DNA from: Terriglobus albidus
GTDB lineage: Bacteria > Acidobacteriota > Terriglobia > Terriglobales > Acidobacteriaceae
Reading direction: 5' to 3'
Length of the DNA: 64,000 bases
Assembly: GCF_008000815.1 (NCBI RefSeq)
Contig: NZ_CP042806.1
Location: forward strand, 5,518,001 to 5,582,000
The notes under the pieces are model-generated. The model was not told where the DNA came from, searched no databases, and saw only the letters and a list, made by a program, of their open reading frames with translations. Positions 8,566-15,013 of the stretch are shown in pieces; the stretch's first letter is position 1; each line of letters starts with the position of its first letter. A program made the position numbers and the translations under genes.

Positions 8566-9384
8566 CTACACACCTTGTTTCTGTTTCATCTCTGCGCTTT
8601 CTTTACGAAACGCCGCCTCTCCTGCATCCGACACCTGCACCCACTTCTCATTTGGCGTCGACTCGGCAGCATACGTATCGTGCCAGTTCCACCACTTATA
8701 TGTCTGAGTCTGCGGATATCCTTCGGGTGAATCCTCCCACACCTCCTGCCGGCCGAGCGGTGTGATGTCGAGATAGCTCCACACTGTTCCCATCGCCTCA
8801 TCACCGCGGTTGTTGATGTAGTAGGTGCGGAAGATCTTCTCGCCGTCGCGGATGAAGACGTTATGGCCGTGCCACTCATCGACACCGAAGTCTTTATCGA
8901 AGCTGTCGGTGATGGTGTACCAGGGCATCTCCCATTCCATGCGCTTCTTCAGGCGGGCAATATCTTCCTGTCCCGCCCGCGACGCGTAGACGAGCGTTGT
9001 GTCGCGCGCATTGAGATGCGCCAGATGGCCAACCTGATCGGCGCCCAGCGAGCAGCCGCGGCAGGCATGTTCGGGCCAGCCGAAGACTCCCGGTTCGTAG
9101 AAGGCGCGATAGACAATCAACTGCCTGCGACCCTCGAAGAGATCGAGCAGGCTCACCTTACCCTGCGGGCCTTCAAAGGTGTAGGTCTTCTCGACAGGCA
9201 TCCACGGCATCCGCCGGCGCTGGGCGGCCAGCGCATCCCGCGAACGGGTAAATTCCTTTTCCTTCACCAGGAGCTGCCGCCAGGCAGCCTCCCACTCCTG
9301 CTGGGACACGGTTGGAGGTGTCTTCATCCCGCGCAGCTCAGTCTCCCCGCTGCCGGTTGTCTGCGTTTTCACTGCGGTCGTCAT
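8566..9384 (-). CDS. DUF899 family thioredoxin-like protein
   Basis: About 272 residues matching the DUF899 (thioredoxin-like) family: 'VSQQEWEAAWRQLLVKEKEFTRSRDALAAQRRRMPWMPVEKTYTFEG', 'LFEGRRQLIVYRAFYEPGV', 'CRGCSLGADQVGHLAHLNARDTTLVYASRA', 'GHNVFIRDGEKIFRTYYINNRGDEAMGTVWSYLDITPLGRQEVWEDSPEGYPQT'. The CRGC pair sits where thioredoxin folds carry the redox motif. No reaction has been established for the family. GGAGA lies 9 bases before the ATG. It is transcribed away from the ArsR-SRPBCC-DinB operon; genes of these families often sit together, so common control by the ArsR protein is possible. Confidence 0.9.
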   Translation of the reverse strand: MTTAVKTQTTGSGETELRGMKTPPTVSQQEWEAAWRQLLVKEKEFTRSRDALAAQRRRMPWMPVEKTYTFEGPQGKVSLLDLFEGRRQLIVYRAFYEPGVFGWPEHACRGCSLGADQVGHLAHLNARDTTLVYASRAGQEDIARLKKRMEWEMPWYTITDSFDKDFGVDEWHGHNVFIRDGEKIFRTYYINNRGDEAMGTVWSYLDITPLGRQEVWEDSPEGYPQTQTYKWWNWHDTYAAESTPNEKWVQVSDAGEAAFRKESAEMKQKQGV

Positions 9385-9599
9385 CTGTATGTCTCCTTCG
9401 TTGCTTTCGTTGCGATCCTTGGAATGATCTTGATGGAAAGCGTGCCCAGGCTGAGAGTGACAAGTCTGACGTGATTCCGGCTCACGCTCATATCCGCGAT
9501 ACAGCTTCTTTTCTTTGTCATTTCGTAGCGGAGCGGAGAAATCTGCTTTTCTACTCGTTACTTTTGCCCGGGTCTCCCCCTGGGCCTGGAGAACTCAAT

Positions 9600-9627
9600 T
9601 TGACATATTCCCATATCGGAATATACC
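9600..9627 (+). promoter_or_regulatory. ArsR-gene promoter with a 7-bp dyad between -35 and -10
   Basis: TTGACA at 9600-9605, a 16-base spacer and TATACC at 9622-9627. A perfect inverted repeat ATATTCC-CATATC-GGAATAT (9605-9624) fills the spacer and touches both boxes, the expected position for an ArsR repressor operator. The predicted transcription start falls within a few bases of the ATG at 9637 and no Shine-Dalgarno sequence is present. Confidence 0.65.
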
Positions 9628-9636
9628 GTTCTCCTC

Positions 9637-10005
9637 ATGGCAAGAGCGAGCACAACCTCGGATGCATTCAACGCAATCGCTGAACCCCGTCGGCGCGAGA
9701 TTTTGAGTTATCTCGCCGGAATCGAACGGCCGGTGGGCGAGATTGCGGAGTCGCTCGGTCTGGAGCAGCCCTCGGTCTCGAAGCACCTGCGTGTGCTGAA
9801 GGATGTCGGACTGGTCCGGATGCGTTGCCAGGGCCGCCAAAAGCTGTACCGCACCAACGCCGAAGCAATCCGGCCGTTACACCAGTGGGCCGCAACCTTC
9901 GAGCGCTACTGGCAGCACCAGTTGACGCGCGTGAAGGCACGCGCCGAAGCGATGGCTCGCCAGGGATCACCGCAATTGGATTCCGCGAAATCTAAGGAGA
10001 AATAG
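9637..10005 (+). CDS. ArsR-family winged-helix repressor
   Basis: About 122 residues with an ArsR/SmtB winged helix: 'AFNAIAEPRRREILSYLAGIERPVGEIAESLGLEQPSVSKHLRVLKDVGLVRMRCQGRQKLYRTN'. No metal-binding Cys cluster of the ArsR type is present (the single Cys is in the wing), so a metal effector is unlikely. This subgroup typically precedes SRPBCC/AHSA1 genes, as here. It is the first gene of an operon with the SRPBCC and DinB genes (5- and 52-base gaps). The dyad in its own promoter suggests autoregulation. The absence of a ribosome binding site and the promoter position suggest a leaderless or nearly leaderless message. Confidence 0.92.
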   Translation: MARASTTSDAFNAIAEPRRREILSYLAGIERPVGEIAESLGLEQPSVSKHLRVLKDVGLVRMRCQGRQKLYRTNAEAIRPLHQWAATFERYWQHQLTRVKARAEAMARQGSPQLDSAKSKEK

Positions 10006-10010
10006 AGATC

Positions 10011-10469
10011 ATGATGCCCACCGAACAGGCTCTCGAAAATCTGTCAGTCACCATCAATCAGGAGATTCACGTCGAGGCTCCGATCGATGTCACCTTTGCA
10101 GCGCTGCTGGAGCAGCTCGGCCCCGGCAACGAGACTCCCGACGGCAAGTCTCTCAACATGAAGATCGAACCATGGCCCGGCGGACGCTGGTACCGCGACC
10201 TGGGCGACAACAACGGACACTTCTGGGCCAACGTGCAGGCCATCAAGCGGCCTTCCCTGCTTGAGTTTGCCGGCCCCCTCTTCGCATCGTTCCCCATGGT
10301 TTCGAACGTGCAGTATCGTTTGAGCGAAGTCGACGGCGGAACCCTGATCGCCTTCCGGCACAGCGCGCTCGGCTTCATCCCTGACGAAGTGAAGGCGGGG
10401 ATGGATAAGGGCTGGGCCGGGATGCATGAAGGCGTTCGCAAACTGGCTGAGGCCGCCGCGAGCAAATAG
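10011..10469 (+). CDS. SRPBCC (AHSA1-like) domain protein
   Basis: About 152 residues with the START/Bet v1-like fold of the AHSA1 group: 'TINQEIHVEAPIDVTFAALLEQLGP' at the start, 'MKIEPWPGGRWYRDLGDNNGHFWANVQAIKRPSLLEFAGPLF' in the middle and a C-terminal helix 'VKAGMDKGWAGMHEGVRKLAEAA'. Proteins of this class form a hydrophobic cavity for small ligands; a specific substrate is not apparent. AAGGAG lies upstream of the ATG and the gap to the ArsR gene is only 5 bases, so they are co-transcribed. Confidence 0.9.
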   Translation: MMPTEQALENLSVTINQEIHVEAPIDVTFAALLEQLGPGNETPDGKSLNMKIEPWPGGRWYRDLGDNNGHFWANVQAIKRPSLLEFAGPLFASFPMVSNVQYRLSEVDGGTLIAFRHSALGFIPDEVKAGMDKGWAGMHEGVRKLAEAAASK

Positions 10470-10521
10470 CAGCGCTCTCATCCGAATTCACCGTATCGCT
10501 ACAGACTGAAAGGAAAACACC

Positions 10522-11040
10522 ATGTCGATGGCGGAATACCTACTCGCAGAGTTTGAATCGCAGGCGCCGGTCACGCGGAAGTTCCTCGAGCGCCTTCCCG
10601 AAGATAAGCTCACCTGGAAGCCTCATAACAAATCGATGACCGCCGGCCAACTGGCTTATCATCTCGCCTTCGTTCCCGGTGGAGTTGTCCAGGGCGCGCA
10701 GAAAGACCAGATCCCGCCGCCGGGCTTCCAGTTCCCCCAACCCGCAAGTGTGCAGGAGATCCTCGAGGCCTTCGACAAGAGCATCGCCACCGTGCGCGAG
10801 GTTCTGCCGAGTTTCGATGATGCGACGATGAATGCAACCTGGCGCATCGTTGACGGCGACAAGGAGATCGCCGCCATGCCCCGCGCCGCCTTCCTGCGCA
10901 ACATCATGCTCAACCACTGGTACCAGCACCGCGGCCAGTTCTGCGTCTACCTGCGTCTGCTCGACGTTCCTGTCCCCTCAAGCTGGGGCCCCAGCGCCGA
11001 CGAACGCTCCGCACTTCAGCCTGAACTGCAGACGGCTTAA
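10522..11040 (+). CDS. DinB-family protein
   Basis: About 172 residues with the DinB four-helix fold. Visible signatures are 'EYLLAEFESQAPVTRKFLERLPEDKLTWKPHNKSMTAGQLAYHLAFVP', with the first metal-ligand His in 'LAYHLA', and 'AAFLRNIMLNHWYQHRGQFCVYLRLLDVPVPSSWGPSADE', carrying the NHWYQHRGQ motif with the other two His ligands. DinB/YfiT proteins are often metal-dependent thiol transferases or hydrolases. It is the last gene of the ArsR-SRPBCC operon, preceded by AAAGGA. Confidence 0.92.
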   Translation: MSMAEYLLAEFESQAPVTRKFLERLPEDKLTWKPHNKSMTAGQLAYHLAFVPGGVVQGAQKDQIPPPGFQFPQPASVQEILEAFDKSIATVREVLPSFDDATMNATWRIVDGDKEIAAMPRAAFLRNIMLNHWYQHRGQFCVYLRLLDVPVPSSWGPSADERSALQPELQTA

Positions 11041-11051
11041 ATCCTGGGCTT

Positions 11052-11087
11052 CGGCAGTGATTCGGAATGGACCTCGAATCACTGCCG
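11052..11087. terminator. 13-bp hairpin between convergent genes
   Basis: Arms CGGCAGTGATTCG (11052-11064) and CGAATCACTGCCG (11075-11087) are exact complements with a 10-base loop. It lies between the DinB stop and the stop of the convergent TIGR03435 gene. No U-tract on either strand, so if it terminates it does so without the classical signal. Confidence 0.6.
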
Positions 11088-11119
11088 CGCAGGCCTAGTT
11101 GCCGTTACCAGTGTTGCGG

Positions 11120-11998
11120 TTAGTTCTCTGTCAAATCGCCAATGTGGTCAACGATGGGGATATTCAGCATCGCTTTCTGGGGAGTAAGTTTCACTCCAAG
11201 CTGATTTTTGAGGGCTGATTCCAACGGCTCGCTGGAACTGTTTGCGTCTTCTCCCCCGGCACTCAGACGGGCCTTTGCATACTCCATTCCAAAGTCAATC
11301 GCATTGGAAAGGCCGCTTCCGTCCACAACGATGCGCCCAAGGCCGCCGACATTGGAGAGGAAAGCGCATAGCTGTTGCATGGTTGTATCGCGAGCAGCAA
11401 CAAACACGCTTCCTCCCGGCCTATCTAGGGCAAAATACACATTGCATGGCAGCCAATCGAGAACGGTAATCGCCTCACCGGATTTCGGAGGCGCGCCTTC
11501 AACCGCGCAGGATTGGTGAAGATGGAGTCGGGGTCCCGGATGATCGGGCCGGATGAGGGTTAATACAAAGACTGGTTTCTCCTGCTTTTCAAAATGCATG
11601 GCCAGGTGAAACCTCTCTGCCAGCAGAGACTTCATCATCTCCCGGACTTGATCTTTGGTGGGGCTCCCTGGAACCCGTGCCCGGACGTTGTAGCTCTGAG
11701 TACTGGCCCATTTGGGCAGGTTCGTCAGCATCGAATTCTGCAGATCCAGCTTGTAGGCAAAAGCAATCAACGTACTCAAAGAAGCATCAGCAGCAAAGAA
11801 CTCTTTCCCTGCGACAAAACTGTCATCGGAATCGAGTGAATAATCGGAAGTGAATCTCCACTTCTCATTCGGTCTTACGGACGCGACTTCGAAGCTCAGC
11901 TTTGTTGTCGAAGGTTCCGTCTGCGCCAAGCTTCGACCAGGAAATGCAAATGTCAATGTCAGGACGAGCGCCAAACTCCACATACCGATACGCTGCAT
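11120..11998 (-). CDS. TIGR03435 family protein (copy 2)
   Basis: About 292 residues with a clear signal peptide (residues 1-~26, ending 'GRSLAQ') and the TIGR03435 pattern: 'LSFEVASVRPNEKW', 'DASLSTLIAFAYKLDLQNSMLTNLPKWASTQSYNVRARVPGSPTKDQVREMMKSLLAERFHLAMHFEKQEKPVFVLTL', 'TMQQLCAFLSNVGGLGRIVVDGSGLSNAIDFGMEY' and the closing 'ALKNQLGVKLTPQKAMLNIPIVDHIGDLTEN'. The function of the family is unknown. Start chosen at 11998, where GGAG sits six bases upstream and the signal peptide begins; the frame runs on to 12040. Only distantly similar to copy 1, so not a recent duplication. Confidence 0.88.
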   Translation of the reverse strand: MQRIGMWSLALVLTLTFAFPGRSLAQTEPSTTKLSFEVASVRPNEKWRFTSDYSLDSDDSFVAGKEFFAADASLSTLIAFAYKLDLQNSMLTNLPKWASTQSYNVRARVPGSPTKDQVREMMKSLLAERFHLAMHFEKQEKPVFVLTLIRPDHPGPRLHLHQSCAVEGAPPKSGEAITVLDWLPCNVYFALDRPGGSVFVAARDTTMQQLCAFLSNVGGLGRIVVDGSGLSNAIDFGMEYAKARLSAGGEDANSSSEPLESALKNQLGVKLTPQKAMLNIPIVDHIGDLTEN

Positions 11999-12211
11999 AC
12001 CAGTCTCCGATTTCCAGCTTCTTATCAGGCGAGTCTGCATTTGAGACGTGTTAGTCGAGGAATCGAAAGCACAGGGGCCCCCTCCTGAAATGCGCTGCTA
12101 TGCCTCGCTTTCCTGCCCGACATCACGCTCTATAAAAAAACTGCGACGATAGCAGTACGATCATAATCCTATAAGTGATACTCGAACTCTCGACCTCCTA
12201 AAGGACTTTGT

Positions 12212-12982
12212 ATGAAACTCACTGGTCGCACCATTCTCATCACCGGAGGTTCTGCCGGTATTGGGCTGGCCTTCGCTCTCAAGTTCTTAGAACTTGGCAA
12301 TCAGGTCATCGTCACCGGCCGGCGCCAGTCGGTGCTTGACGAGGTAAAAGCGAAGTACCCAAACCTTCACACCATTCAAAGCGACGTCGCCGACCCGGCC
12401 CAGATTGCCGCGCTCGGATCACGCATCAAGAAGGACTTTCCCAGGCTCGACGTATTGATGAATAACGCCGGCATCTTCCTGCCCAGGAACCTCAAGGCTC
12501 CGACATCGGACCTCGATGGCTTGATGACGGAAGTGAACATTAATGTCGGTGGAGTGATTCGGACGACCTCGGCGCTTATTGACGTCCTGACGGCGAATAA
12601 GGGTACGGTCATCAACGTATCCTCCGGTCTGGCCTTCGTGCCGTTGCCCGCTGCGCCAATCTACTGTGCCACCAAGGCGGCTATCCACTCGTATACGATC
12701 TCGCTTCGGTTTCAATTGGAAGCGACCGGCGTGGAGGTTATCGAACTCATGCCGCCTGCCGTGAAAACAGATATGACGACAGAGCTTGTGGAGGGCGGTG
12801 CAAGTGCGATAACCACCGACGACCTGGTGAAGCAGTCCTTTTCGGCCCTGCGGTCTGGTTCCCTTGAGATTCATCCGGGACAGTCCAGAATGCTGGCGCT
12901 CCTGAGCCGCCTTGCCCCTAGTTTCATTAACAGGCAACTCTGGAAGGCGTCGAAGCCTCTCGTGCCGGCCAGGGCGTCGTGA
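12212..12982 (+). CDS. SDR-family oxidoreductase (DltE-like)
   Basis: About 256 residues with an intact classical SDR active site: 'TGGSAGIG' (residues 11-18), 'NNAG' (84-87), 'NVSSGLAF' (Ser137/138), Tyr151 and Lys155 in 'IYCATKAAIH', and 'MPPAVKTDMT' after it. The 'LELGNQVIVTGRRQSVLDEVKAKYP' segment, with an Arg-Arg pair after strand 2, favours NADP(H). The style resembles DltE-like short-chain dehydrogenases. AAAGGA lies upstream of the ATG. A TetR regulator follows 75 bases downstream on the same strand, and an SDR-TetR pairing of this kind usually means the regulator controls the enzyme gene. The upstream gap (12041-12211) is AT-rich near 12130-12180 and probably holds the promoter. Confidence 0.9.
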   Translation: MKLTGRTILITGGSAGIGLAFALKFLELGNQVIVTGRRQSVLDEVKAKYPNLHTIQSDVADPAQIAALGSRIKKDFPRLDVLMNNAGIFLPRNLKAPTSDLDGLMTEVNINVGGVIRTTSALIDVLTANKGTVINVSSGLAFVPLPAAPIYCATKAAIHSYTISLRFQLEATGVEVIELMPPAVKTDMTTELVEGGASAITTDDLVKQSFSALRSGSLEIHPGQSRMLALLSRLAPSFINRQLWKASKPLVPARAS

Positions 12983-13057
12983 CTCCGTGGCGCGCTTGCG
13001 TCACACTCCAGGTCTTCTCTTACGTTCGTAATATGAACAGTAGGGACAGTGAAGAGA

Positions 13058-13651
13058 ATGAGATACGAAAAGGGACACAAAGATGCCACGCGCGATCGCA
13101 TCCTGGACGTTGCTGCACGCCGATTCCGCCAACAGGGTATCGCGGCATCAGGCGTTGCGGGCATCATGTCCGATGCCGGTCTGACAAATGGGGCCTTTTT
13201 TGCCCATTTCGCGTCCAAGAACGACCTGATCGCGAAGAGCCTCGAACGGACCACCGACGAACAGTGGCAGCAGTTCGAGAAAGCTCTGGAGGCGGGACGC
13301 CTGATGGAGATCGTACATGCTTATCTGTCCGAGGGACATCGGGATCATGCCGATGCCGGGTGTCCTTCGGCTGCGCTTCTTCCTGAAATCTCGCGCCAGG
13401 ATCGTGCCACACGACGCAGCTACACTGCTTCGGTGAAAAGACTGTTGAGCTCAGTGGAGAAGCAATTACCCAGTATTCCGAAGGGGCCAAAGGGGCGCGA
13501 AATCGCCATCGGCCTCTTCGGCCTGCTCGTTGGCACGATCCAACTCTCCCGGGCCGTGGATGACCCTTCCCTTTCAAAAGCAATTTTGACCGCCGGCGCG
13601 CGTGTGGCCACCATGCTGATCGAATCATCCTTGCAAGCTGCAAAGACTTAA
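13058..13651 (+). CDS. TetR/AcrR-family repressor
   Basis: About 197 residues. The N-terminal HTH reads 'KGHKDATRDRILDVAARRFRQQGIAASGVAGIMSDAGLTNGAFFAHFASKNDLIAKSL', standard for TetR/AcrR. The C-terminal part resembles the TetR_C subgroup with 'GCPSAALLPEISRQDRATRRSYTASVKRLLSSVEKQLP', where a conserved 'GC..A.L..E' motif follows the ligand helix. GTG at 13049 and ATG at 13058 are both possible; I use the ATG because family members usually begin just before 'KGHK'. It follows the SDR gene at 12212. Confidence 0.9.
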   Translation: MRYEKGHKDATRDRILDVAARRFRQQGIAASGVAGIMSDAGLTNGAFFAHFASKNDLIAKSLERTTDEQWQQFEKALEAGRLMEIVHAYLSEGHRDHADAGCPSAALLPEISRQDRATRRSYTASVKRLLSSVEKQLPSIPKGPKGREIAIGLFGLLVGTIQLSRAVDDPSLSKAILTAGARVATMLIESSLQAAKT

Positions 13652-13668
13652 TGAATGACCTTGCGGAA

Positions 13669-13690
13669 TCTAGAGCATTTTCCCTGTACT
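13669..13690. repeat. R4 terminus, isolated
   Basis: TCTAGAGCATTTTCCCTGT matches the end of the R4 elements. Its first 14 bases (13669-13682) are a perfect inverted copy of 14545-14558, so the cupin gene and the composite repeat behind it are bracketed by these ends. The body of the element is missing here. Confidence 0.65.
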
Positions 13691-13744
13691 TGCGGCTCGC
13701 TCAACAGTAAAAGTATTCTGGGTCCCCGCTCTGGAAGGGTGACT

Positions 13745-14206
13745 ATGCCGAAAATTGTCTGTGGCTTCGCAGCACTGTTGTTTGGATGTGGGATCGTGAA
13801 TGCGCAAACAGCACCGGCTGCGGCATCAACCCCTGCAACGACCCAGAACCCGTTGGCGAGGGCCGGTATATTTCCGTACGACCAGATGGCGGTAAGGAAA
13901 ACTGCCAACGGAACTGAAAGCCGAAACGCCTTCACGGGAACCCTGGCTACAGGAGAAACGGTGGCCGTGCATGAATCCATGCAACCAGCGGGGACGGCGC
14001 CGGTGGAGCTTCACAGAATCGGCCATTCCGAGCTGATCGTAGTGCAGGAAGGCACCGTGGCATTCGAGCATGACGGCAAAGAGGAGCGGGTAGGGCCTGG
14101 CGGTTTAGTGTACGTCGCCCTGGGAACCGTTCACAGAATTAAGAACGTTGGCGATGTGCCTGCCAAATATGTGGTCATTGCGATCGGTGGCGACGCGAAG
14201 AAGTAG
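13745..14206 (+). CDS. Secreted cupin-domain protein
   Basis: About 153 residues: a signal peptide (to about 'GIVNAQ'), a short Ala/Thr/Pro linker and one cupin barrel. The barrel reads 'LATGETVAVHESMQPAGTAP', 'VELHRIGHSELIVVQEGTVAFEHDGKEERVGPGGLVYVALGTVHRIKNVGDVPAKYVVIAIGG'. Metal ligands in the first cupin motif appear as His ('ELHRIGHSE', with Glu) and the second-motif His is in 'GTVHRI'. The frame is open back to 13655, but GGAAGGG lies before ATG 13745, and the region upstream is repeat R4. Substrate unknown; such exported cupins may bind or isomerise small sugars or phenolics. Confidence 0.85.
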   Translation: MPKIVCGFAALLFGCGIVNAQTAPAAASTPATTQNPLARAGIFPYDQMAVRKTANGTESRNAFTGTLATGETVAVHESMQPAGTAPVELHRIGHSELIVVQEGTVAFEHDGKEERVGPGGLVYVALGTVHRIKNVGDVPAKYVVIAIGGDAKK

Positions 14207-14212
14207 CGGCTG

Positions 14213-14558
14213 GAGCTTTTTCCCTGTAGGTGTAGTGCAGGGCTTCCGCATCTATGGGCGTTTTCCGCAATGAAAACGCCGCTGCAGAGCCTTTCCGGGC
14301 TAAGGGTTGCAGTCTTCTGGGCAACACAAGTCGGGTGAGCCGGCGAGCTCACAGGCAGCTCGAACCGGGTGGGAGCCGTGGGCTTCAGCCCGCGGTTTAC
14401 AGGCTCTAAAAATGAACGGGCTTTAGCCCTGGGTTCTCTTGATGGGAAGCAAAAGGCCCAGGGCTAAAGCCCGACATTTTTTGTGGCCCAAATCAGCGGG
14501 CTGAAGCCCGCTGCTCCCACCCAGTCAATCAAACAGCAACAGGCGAAAATGCTCTAGA
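14213..14558. repeat. R4 MITE-like element, interrupted by R1
   Basis: The left part (14213 to about 14312) matches the R4 body: 'TTTTTCCCTGTAGGTGTAGTG', 'ATCTATGGGCGTTTTCCGCAATGAAAACGCC' and 'CCTTTCCGGG' in separate blocks. The right end reappears only after R1 copy 2, as 'CAGCAACAGG' plus 'GAAAATGCTCTAG' (14531-14558). The intervening 14367-14522 is a complete R1 element, so R1 entered, or arose within, an R4 copy. Confidence 0.7.
14367..14522. repeat. R1 nested palindromic repeat, copy 2
   Basis: GGGTGGGAGCCGTGGGCTTC at the left, GGGCTTTAGCCCTGGG and its complement in the middle, and AGCGGGCTGAAGCCCGCTGC-TCCCACCC at the right. Located inside the R4 element at 14213-14558. Confidence 0.85.
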
Positions 14559-14664
14559 TCGCTTCCCCTTCGCCGCACGGATTTGGCCTGCGGGAATCAC
14601 AGAATCGATCGTGGTCGGTCGCAGGCAACGATAACCTCGATTGCGTCATCACACAAAAAGCGTC

Positions 14665-14889
14665 ATGTCTCCCTTGTCTCCGAAGGCCATCGAAATGCTG
14701 CGCACTGCCCTGACACAAGTGGAGGGCCAGGCGGGCTTAACTTCCGATGATCCCGCACTTCTCGAGTTCAAGCGTTCGGTCATGCTCAATGTCGCGGCCT
14801 TGGAGATCGCAGAGACGGAGGGGATCGCCTCTTCCAAAACTGCGGATGCGTCCAAAGCGAGCGATTCTCCATCCAATAACGCGGCTTAG
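14665..14889 (+). CDS. Small hypothetical protein
   Basis: About 74 residues: an amphipathic N-terminal half ('SPLSPKAIEMLRTALTQVEGQAGL', 'DDPALLEFKRSVMLNVAALEIAE') and a Ser/Ala/Lys-rich tail. No known domain and no signal peptide. Start chosen at ATG 14665; the frame extends to a TTG at 14641. No good ribosome binding site is seen. A reverse-strand ORF covers the same stretch, but the + strand composition is more protein-like. It is isolated between two R4 copies. Moderate confidence that it is expressed. Confidence 0.45.
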   Translation: MSPLSPKAIEMLRTALTQVEGQAGLTSDDPALLEFKRSVMLNVAALEIAETEGIASSKTADASKASDSPSNNAA

Positions 14890-14985
14890 AGCCTTCTGCA
14901 TCCAATCGGGCGTTTTTCGCAATGAAAACGCCGCGGCACGCCATTTTTGGAATACCCAGCTACCTTCGCACCCGTTCTCGGAACG
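14890..14985. repeat. R4 remnant
   Basis: Contains 'GGGCGTTTTTCGCAATGAAA', 'ACGCCGCGGCACG' and 'GGAATACCCAGCTACC', matching the central part of R4, but lacks both termini. It lies between the small hypothetical gene and the end of the ADOP permease gene. Confidence 0.6.
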
Positions 14986-15013
14986 CTTTCCTGGATTCAC
15001 TGGGCTTTCACAA

